The translations under genes were made by a program, and so were the position numbers. From Flavobacterium sp. Root901 (lineage in GTDB: Bacteria; Bacteroidota; Bacteroidia; Flavobacteriales; Flavobacteriaceae), in NCBI RefSeq assembly GCF_001429765.1, contig NZ_LMJB01000008.1, positions 312,835 through 376,834 of the forward strand: 64,000 bases of DNA, read 5' to 3'. How positions within the stretch are numbered: position 1 is the first letter of the stretch; each line of letters opens with the position of its first letter. Positions 58,301-64,000 of this stretch are shown piece after piece. Under the pieces are notes generated by a model, which made no database searches, was not told where the DNA came from, and saw nothing but the letters and a program-made list of their open reading frames with translations.

Positions 58301-61072
58301 ATGAATATTTATAAGGATTATATCCAAGAGATTGAAGAACGTAAAAATCTGGGACTTCACCCAAAACCAATTGACAGTGCTGAATTATTAAGCGAAATTA
58401 TTGGACAAATCAAAGATTTAGATAACGAGTACAGAGAAGATTCTCTTAAGTTTTTTATTTACAATACATTACCAGGTACTACAAGTGCAGCTGGTGAAAA
58501 AGCTAATTTCTTAAAAGAAATTATTTTAGGGCAGTCAGTAGTAAAAGAAATTACTCCGGCTTTTGCGTTTGAATTGCTATCGCATATGAAAGGCGGACCT
58601 TCTATTAAAGTACTTCTTGATTTAGCTTTAGGCAATGATGAAGCTATTGCAAAAGAGGCTGCAAAAGTTCTTAAAACACAAGTTTTTTTATATGAAGCTG
58701 ATACAGATCGTTTAGTAGAAGCATTCAAAAATAATAATGCAATTGCAAAAGAAATCCTTGAAAGTTATGCTCAGGCTGAGTTTTTTACAAAACTTCCGGA
58801 TGTAGCTGACGAAATTAAGGTAGTTACTTTTATTGCCGGTGAAGGTGATATCTCGACAGATTTACTTTCTCCGGGTAACCAGGCTCACTCCCGCTCAGAC
58901 CGTGAACTTCATGGTCAATGTATGATTACTCCTCAGGCACAGCAGGAAATTAAAGCACTACAGGCACAACATCCTGATAAAAGTGTAATGTTGATTGCTG
59001 AAAAAGGAACAATGGGTGTAGGTTCTTCAAGAATGTCAGGTGTAAATAACGTGGCTCTTTGGACAGGAAAACAAGCAAGTCCGTACATTCCATTTGTTAA
59101 TATTGCTCCAATCGTTGGTGGAACAAATGGTATTTCACCAATTTTCCTAACTACTGTTGACGTTACCGGCGGTATTGGTTTAGACCTTAAAAACTGGGTA
59201 AAAAAACTTGATGAAAATGGTAATGTTATTCGTAACGAAAATGATGAGCCAATTTTAGAGCAAACTTATTCTGTTGCTACGGGTACTGTTCTTACAATTA
59301 ATATTAAAGAGAAAAAATTATATAACGGAGATCAGGAATTAATCGACATTTCTAAAGCGTTTACGCCTCAGAAAATGGAATTTATTAAAGCCGGAGGTTC
59401 GTATGCTATTGTGTTTGGTAAAAAACTTCAAACATTAGCAGCAAAAATCTTAGGTGTTGAAGCTCCATTAGTATATGCTCCGTCAAAAGAAATTTCACAC
59501 GAAGGACAAGGTCTTACTGCGGTAGAAAAAATCTTCAACAAAAATGCTGTTGGTATAGCTCCGGGTAAAGTTTTACATGCTGGTTCTGATGTTCGTGTAG
59601 AAGTTAATATTGTAGGTTCTCAAGATACTACAGGACTTATGACAGCTCAGGAATTGGAGTCTATGGCAGCGACCGTTATTTCTCCAATTGTGGATGGTGC
59701 TTACCAATCAGGTTGCCACACAGCTTCTGTATGGGATAAAAAAGCTCAGGCAAATATTCCAAAATTAATGAAATTCATGAACGATTTTGGTTTAATTACA
59801 GCTCGTGATCCAAAAGGCGTTTATCATTCAATGACAGACGTAATCCATAAAGTGCTTAATGATATTACAATCGATGAGTGGGCTATCATTATTGGTGGTG
59901 ACTCGCATACAAGAATGTCAAAAGGTGTTGCTTTTGGTGCCGACTCAGGAACCGTTGCCCTTGCATTGGCTACTGGTGAGGCTTCAATGCCAATTCCGGA
60001 ATCTGTAAAAGTAACTTTCAAAGGAGATATGAAAGGATATATGGATTTCCGTGATGTGGTTCATGCTACACAAGCGCAGATGTTACATCAGTTTGGTGGA
60101 GAAAATGTATTCCAGGGAAGAATTATTGAGGTTCACATTGGAACTCTTACTGCTGACCAGGCCTTTACATTTACAGACTGGACTGCAGAAATGAAAGCAA
60201 AAGCTTCTATCTGTATTTCTGAGGATGATACTTTGATCCAGTCATTGGAAATTGCAAAAGGCAGAATCCAGATTATGATTGACAAAGGTATGGATAACGA
60301 TAAACACGTTCTTCAGGGATTAATTAACAAAGCTGATAAGAGAATCACTGAAATTAAATCTGCTGAAAAACCAGCTTTAACTCCAGATGCAAATGCGAAA
60401 TATTATGCTGAAGTTGTAGTTGATCTTGATCAGATTGCTGAACCTATGATTGCAGATCCGGATGTAAATAACGTTGACGTTTCTAAAAGATATACTCACG
60501 ATACCATCAGACCATTATCTTTCTACGGAGGAGAGAAAAAAGTAGATCTTGGATTTATCGGATCTTGTATGGTGCATAAAGGCGATATGAAAATTCTTGC
60601 TCAAATGTTGAAAAATGTTGAAGCACAAAAAGGAAAAGTGGAGTTTAATGCTCCTCTTGTAGTAGCGCCTCCTACATATAATATTGTAGACGAACTTAAA
60701 GCAGAAGGTGACTGGGAAGTTTTACAGAAATACTCTGGTTTTGAATTCGATGATAATGCTCCAAAAGGTGCAGCGCGTACAGAATATGAAAATATGTTAT
60801 ACCTGGAGCGTCCCGGATGTAACCTTTGTATGGGTAATCAGGAAAAAGCTGCGAAAGGTGATACTGTAATGGCAACTTCAACCCGTCTTTTCCAAGGAAG
60901 GGTTGTAGAAGATTCTGAAGGTAAAAAAGGAGAGTCGTTACTTTCTTCTACACCGGTTGTAGTTTTGTCTACAATTTTGGGCAGAACTCCAACATTAGAA
61001 GAATATACAACTGCAGTAGATGGTATAAACTTAACTAAGTTTGCGCCTTCTAATAAGCAGTTGGTTATGTAA
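58301..61072 (+). CDS. acnB: Aconitate hydratase B (bifunctional aconitase / 2-methylisocitrate dehydratase)
   Basis: 923 residues from MNIYKDYIQEIEERKNLGL; ten extra upstream codons start at a TTG inside the promoter. N-terminal HEAT-like domain and swivel domain precede the catalytic core, the order specific to AcnB. Cluster cysteines appear in GSCMVHKGDM and ERPGCNLCMGNQ. Interconverts citrate and isocitrate in the TCA cycle and also acts in propionate oxidation in other bacteria. A different type of aconitase follows on the same strand. Confidence 0.96.
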   Translation: MNIYKDYIQEIEERKNLGLHPKPIDSAELLSEIIGQIKDLDNEYREDSLKFFIYNTLPGTTSAAGEKANFLKEIILGQSVVKEITPAFAFELLSHMKGGPSIKVLLDLALGNDEAIAKEAAKVLKTQVFLYEADTDRLVEAFKNNNAIAKEILESYAQAEFFTKLPDVADEIKVVTFIAGEGDISTDLLSPGNQAHSRSDRELHGQCMITPQAQQEIKALQAQHPDKSVMLIAEKGTMGVGSSRMSGVNNVALWTGKQASPYIPFVNIAPIVGGTNGISPIFLTTVDVTGGIGLDLKNWVKKLDENGNVIRNENDEPILEQTYSVATGTVLTINIKEKKLYNGDQELIDISKAFTPQKMEFIKAGGSYAIVFGKKLQTLAAKILGVEAPLVYAPSKEISHEGQGLTAVEKIFNKNAVGIAPGKVLHAGSDVRVEVNIVGSQDTTGLMTAQELESMAATVISPIVDGAYQSGCHTASVWDKKAQANIPKLMKFMNDFGLITARDPKGVYHSMTDVIHKVLNDITIDEWAIIIGGDSHTRMSKGVAFGADSGTVALALATGEASMPIPESVKVTFKGDMKGYMDFRDVVHATQAQMLHQFGGENVFQGRIIEVHIGTLTADQAFTFTDWTAEMKAKASICISEDDTLIQSLEIAKGRIQIMIDKGMDNDKHVLQGLINKADKRITEIKSAEKPALTPDANAKYYAEVVVDLDQIAEPMIADPDVNNVDVSKRYTHDTIRPLSFYGGEKKVDLGFIGSCMVHKGDMKILAQMLKNVEAQKGKVEFNAPLVVAPPTYNIVDELKAEGDWEVLQKYSGFEFDDNAPKGAARTEYENMLYLERPGCNLCMGNQEKAAKGDTVMATSTRLFQGRVVEDSEGKKGESLLSSTPVVVLSTILGRTPTLEEYTTAVDGINLTKFAPSNKQLVM

Positions 61073-61093
61073 TCTAACGATTATTAATATTTC

Positions 61094-61120
61094 AAAGCCC
61101 GAGTGATAAACTCGGGCTTT
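61094..61120 (+). terminator. acnB terminator
   Basis: AAAGCCCGAG, loop TGATAAA, CTCGGGCTTT then TTCTTTT. Confidence 0.9.
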
Positions 61121-61194
61121 TTCTTTTATAGCTTTTCTATTTTTTGTAACTTGTCATGTTCAAATAAAATAGAAACAAAAACAATTATAAACTT

Positions 61195-63459
61195 ATGGCT
61201 TTTGATATTGAAATGATTAAAAAAGTGTATGAGAACATGCCAGGCCGTGTTGATAAAGCACGCGAAATTGTTGGTCGTCCACTTACTTTAACGGAGAAAA
61301 TTTTGTACAATCACCTTTGGGATGGAAATCCAACGAAGGCATTTGGAAGAGGAGTAGATTATGTTGATTTTGCACCAGATCGTGTTGCTTGTCAGGATGC
61401 AACTGCTCAAATGGCATTATTGCAATTTATGCACGCCGGTAAATCTAAAGTTGCAGTTCCTACAACAGTACACTGCGATCACTTGATTCAGGCAAAAGTT
61501 GATGCTGCAACCGATTTAGCCAGAGCAAAAACACAAAGTAACGAAGTTTTCGATTTCTTATCGTCAGTTTCTAATAAATACGGAATTGGTTTCTGGAAAC
61601 CAGGAGCCGGAATTATTCACCAGGTAGTACTTGAAAATTATGCTTTCCCGGGCGGAATGATGATTGGTACTGATTCGCATACCGTAAATGCAGGCGGATT
61701 AGGAATGGTTGCCATTGGTGTTGGTGGTGCCGATGCTGTAGACGTTATGTCCGGTATGGCTTGGGAGCTTAAATTCCCAAAATTAATTGGAGTAAAATTA
61801 ACTGGTAAATTATCAGGATGGACGGCTCCTAAAGATGTTATTCTTAAAGTTGCCGGTATACTTACTGTAAAAGGTGGTACTGGTGCTATTGTTGAATATT
61901 TTGGTGAAGGTGCAACAGCAATGTCTTGTACTGGTAAAGGGACTATTTGCAATATGGGGGCAGAAATTGGAGCTACAACTTCAACTTTTGGTTATGATGA
62001 TTCCATGAGCCGTTACCTGCGTTCTACCAACAGAGCCGATGTGGCCGATGCTGCTGATAAAGTAGCTCCTTACTTAACCGGTGATCCTGAGGTTTATGCT
62101 GACCCTGAGAAATATTTTGATCAGGTTATCGAAATCGATTTGTCAAAATTAGAACCGCACTTAAACGGTCCTTTTACTCCGGATTTAGCTACCCCAATTT
62201 CTAAAATGAAAGAGGAAGCAATCAAAAATAACTGGCCGTTGCAAATTCAGGTTGGTTTAATTGGTTCTTGTACAAACTCTTCTTACGAAGATATTTCGCG
62301 TGCAGCTTCATTGGCAAGACAGGTTGCTGCTAAAAATTTAAAAACAAAAGCTGAATTTACAATCACTCCGGGTTCTGAAGTAGTACGTTCTACAATAGAA
62401 AGAGACGGATTTATTGATACTTTCCATAAAATTGGAGCCACTGTTTTTGCTAACGCCTGCGGACCATGTATTGGTATGTGGGATAGAGAAGGAGCAGAAA
62501 AAGAAGAAAGAAATACCATTGTTCACTCTTTCAACCGTAACTTCTCAAAACGTGCCGATGGTAATCCTAATACGTTAGCTTTTGTTGGTTCTCCGGAATT
62601 AGTAACGGCAATGGCTATCGCCGGCGATTTAGGTTTTAATCCATTGACAGATAAATTAATAAACGAAGACGGTGAAGAAGTAATGCTGGATGCCCCAACC
62701 GGAGACGAACTTCCTGCAAAAGGGTTTTATGCCGAAGATCCGGGATTTCAGGCACCTGCCGAAGATGGTTCAGGTGTTCAGGTTGTCGTAAATCCTGCAT
62801 CAGAACGTTTGCAATTATTAGCTCCGTTTGATGCCTGGGACGGTAAGAATATTACAGGTGCCAAATTATTAATCAAAGCATTCGGAAAATGTACGACTGA
62901 CCACATTTCAATGGCAGGTCCATGGCTGCGTTTCCGCGGACACTTAGATAATATTTCTAATAATATGCTGATTGGGGCAGTAAATGCTTATTACCAAAAA
63001 ACAAACTCGGTTAAAAATCAATTAACAGGACAATATGATGCTGTACCTGCAGTTGCTCGAGCCTACAAAGCGGCTGGAGTTCCTTCAATTGTTGTTGGAG
63101 ATCATAATTATGGCGAAGGTTCATCTCGTGAGCATGCTGCCATGGAGCCTCGTTTCCTAGGAGTTAAAGCGGTATTAGTAAAATCTTTTGCTCGTATTCA
63201 CGAAACTAACCTTAAAAAACAAGGTCTTTTAGGATTGACTTTTGCAAATGAAGCAGATTACGATAAAATTCAGGAAGATGATACAATTAACTTCCTTGAT
63301 TTAACCGAATTTGCTCCGGGAAAACACTTAACATTAGAATTTGTTCACTCAAATGGTACAAAAGATATTATTTTGGCTAACCATACATACAACGAAGGAC
63401 AAATTGGATGGTTTGTAGCAGGTTCTGCACTAAACTTAATAGCAGCCGGAAAAGCTTAA
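61195..63459 (+). CDS. Aconitate hydratase, mitochondrial-type
   Basis: 754 residues. Catalytic core comes first and swivel domain last, as in mitochondrial aconitase and unlike AcnB. Marks: CQDATAQMALLQFM, GTDSHTVNAGGLGMVAIGVGG, cluster cysteines in GSCTNSSYEDI and ANACGPCIGMWDR, and the swivel GDHNYGEGSSREHAAMEPR. Its length fits the mitochondrial type better than the roughly 890-residue AcnA/IRP type. A TCA-cycle role overlaps that of acnB. Separately terminated from acnB, so independent regulation is possible. Confidence 0.94.
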   Translation: MAFDIEMIKKVYENMPGRVDKAREIVGRPLTLTEKILYNHLWDGNPTKAFGRGVDYVDFAPDRVACQDATAQMALLQFMHAGKSKVAVPTTVHCDHLIQAKVDAATDLARAKTQSNEVFDFLSSVSNKYGIGFWKPGAGIIHQVVLENYAFPGGMMIGTDSHTVNAGGLGMVAIGVGGADAVDVMSGMAWELKFPKLIGVKLTGKLSGWTAPKDVILKVAGILTVKGGTGAIVEYFGEGATAMSCTGKGTICNMGAEIGATTSTFGYDDSMSRYLRSTNRADVADAADKVAPYLTGDPEVYADPEKYFDQVIEIDLSKLEPHLNGPFTPDLATPISKMKEEAIKNNWPLQIQVGLIGSCTNSSYEDISRAASLARQVAAKNLKTKAEFTITPGSEVVRSTIERDGFIDTFHKIGATVFANACGPCIGMWDREGAEKEERNTIVHSFNRNFSKRADGNPNTLAFVGSPELVTAMAIAGDLGFNPLTDKLINEDGEEVMLDAPTGDELPAKGFYAEDPGFQAPAEDGSGVQVVVNPASERLQLLAPFDAWDGKNITGAKLLIKAFGKCTTDHISMAGPWLRFRGHLDNISNNMLIGAVNAYYQKTNSVKNQLTGQYDAVPAVARAYKAAGVPSIVVGDHNYGEGSSREHAAMEPRFLGVKAVLVKSFARIHETNLKKQGLLGLTFANEADYDKIQEDDTINFLDLTEFAPGKHLTLEFVHSNGTKDIILANHTYNEGQIGWFVAGSALNLIAAGKA

Positions 63460-63480
63460 TTTTAAGATTTACATATAACC

Positions 63481-63511
63481 AAACGCTCTGTGAAAACAGG
63501 GCGTTTTTTAT
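63481..63511 (+). terminator. Terminator of the second aconitase gene
   Basis: AAACGCTCTGT, loop, ACAGGGCGTTTTTT; one mismatch. Confidence 0.85.
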
Positions 63512-63738
63512 TTTTATTTTGTGATTTAGGTGATAATCCAAACAAAATACAAAATAGTTTTTTACAAGTTTTAAAGTTAAGTTATTTTTGTTTTTTATAA
63601 AATTAGTGATAATTCTTAAAAAACTGCGGTTCAAAAAGTTGGCTCAATTTTTAAGCTGAGCCTGTTAATTTGAAGTAAATTAGTTGTTAAAAAAGGTGCA
63701 TTTTTTAGTTTAAACAATTAAATTCGCCTTTTAGGTAA

Positions 63739-63746
63739 TATATTTG
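63739..63746 (+). promoter_or_regulatory. -7 promoter element of the LysM gene
   Basis: TATATTTG, 63 bases before the ATG; -33 box not clear. Confidence 0.4.
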
Positions 63747-63809
63747 TGCTTTTCGAGTTTAAATTATTATCTAACTTAAAAAAGGATTAATAAACTTTAA
63801 TAGGTAAAT

Positions 63810-64000
63810 ATGGTTTTTAGATTAATTATAGTATTGTTTTTTTTCAGTGTTGGGGCTTTTTCTCAGGAAAAATTTATCAAACATAAAATTTCAAAAGGAG
63901 AAAACCTTACAGTAATTGCTAAAAAATACGGCTTAAAAGCCAAAGATATTAAAGATGCCAATCCCGATGCTCCTAAAGTTTTAAAACTCAATTCAATTTT
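63810..64000 (+). CDS. LysM domain protein, 3' end outside window
   Basis: 63 residues visible from MVFRLIIVLFFFSVGAFSQ, a clear signal peptide ending AFSQ. The mature part begins directly with a LysM repeat: FIKHKISKGENLTVIAKKYGLKAKDIKDANPD, seen in two pieces, followed by a leucine-rich end of the repeat. LysM binds peptidoglycan. What follows is outside the window, so the enzyme or partner domain, if any, is unknown. Confidence 0.8.
   Translation, partial: MVFRLIIVLFFFSVGAFSQEKFIKHKISKGENLTVIAKKYGLKAKDIKDANPDAPKVLKLNSI

Larger units (their letters stand above)
63460..63809. other. Intergenic region before the LysM gene
   Basis: 350 bases, AT-rich. Contains the aconitase terminator and a -7 box for the next gene. 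GGCTCAATTTTTAAGCTGAGCC (63642-63663) is a palindromic hairpin in the middle, with no T-run and no open frame around it. Confidence 0.5.

Noticed and set aside
63377..63634. 85-codon minus-strand frame after the second aconitase
   Set aside because: Runs over the aconitase 3' end and its terminator; lysine- and asparagine-rich without a domain.

Overview
The window comes from a low-GC member of the Bacteroidetes, almost certainly a Flavobacterium. Several signs agree. One enzyme carries a type IX secretion C-terminal sorting domain. Several upstream regions carry the Bacteroidetes promoter pattern (TTG, about 18-20 bases, TANNTTTG). Almost no gene has a Shine-Dalgarno sequence, rpsU being the striking exception. 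The protein families include DUF2851, DUF3467, DUF5522, DUF4136 and a Porin_10-like barrel. No CRISPR array, prophage or intact insertion sequence was seen.

Left part (1-33000) is a patchwork of mostly single-gene units: aromatic amino acid hydroxylase (cut by the window edge), group III truncated globin, a secreted GH30/ricin-type glycosidase, threonine dehydratase (ilvA), urocanase (hutU), a D-cysteine desulfhydrase/ACC-deaminase homologue followed by a glucosaminidase-LysM lipoprotein, hemL, two Spy-like secreted proteins, a D-lactate dehydrogenase-like enzyme, lysS, two paralogous lipoproteins ahead of lipB, an AraC regulator beside a flavodoxin-fold quinone reductase, rnhB, a putative porin, a cystathionine beta-synthase-type enzyme, DUF2851, PspC and an amino acid permease. 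Spacers here hold terminators and several repeat families.

Middle part (33000-50650) ends in the core gene-expression block: HhH protein, acyl-CoA dehydrogenase, rpsU, a Xer-type recombinase, hpf, tRNA-Thr(TGT)-Tyr(GTA)-Thr(GGT), tuf, tRNA-Trp, secE-nusG-rplKAJL-rpoB-rpoC and a DUF3467 gene. The order resembles the thrU-tyrU-glyT-thrT-tufB-secE-nusG-rplKAJL-rpoBC block of other bacteria, with the glycine tRNA missing.

Right part (50650-64000) holds a four-cysteine membrane protein, prfC, an archaeal-type GH13 alpha-amylase lipoprotein, a SurA-like chaperone, a MoxR ATPase, two neighbouring aconitases of different families, and the start of a LysM protein.

The most interesting signals are regulatory or repetitive. 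(1) ilvA is preceded by a 19-codon reading frame with eight isoleucine codons and then a terminator hairpin, which is a classical attenuator layout. (2) rpsU has a near-perfect Shine-Dalgarno in a lineage that normally ignores it. (3) Phased short tandem repeats of period 8 (CTTAGNNN), 7 (TCTAAAA) and 6 (CAGTCT) occur in spacers, most of them just upstream of start codons and in the sense direction.
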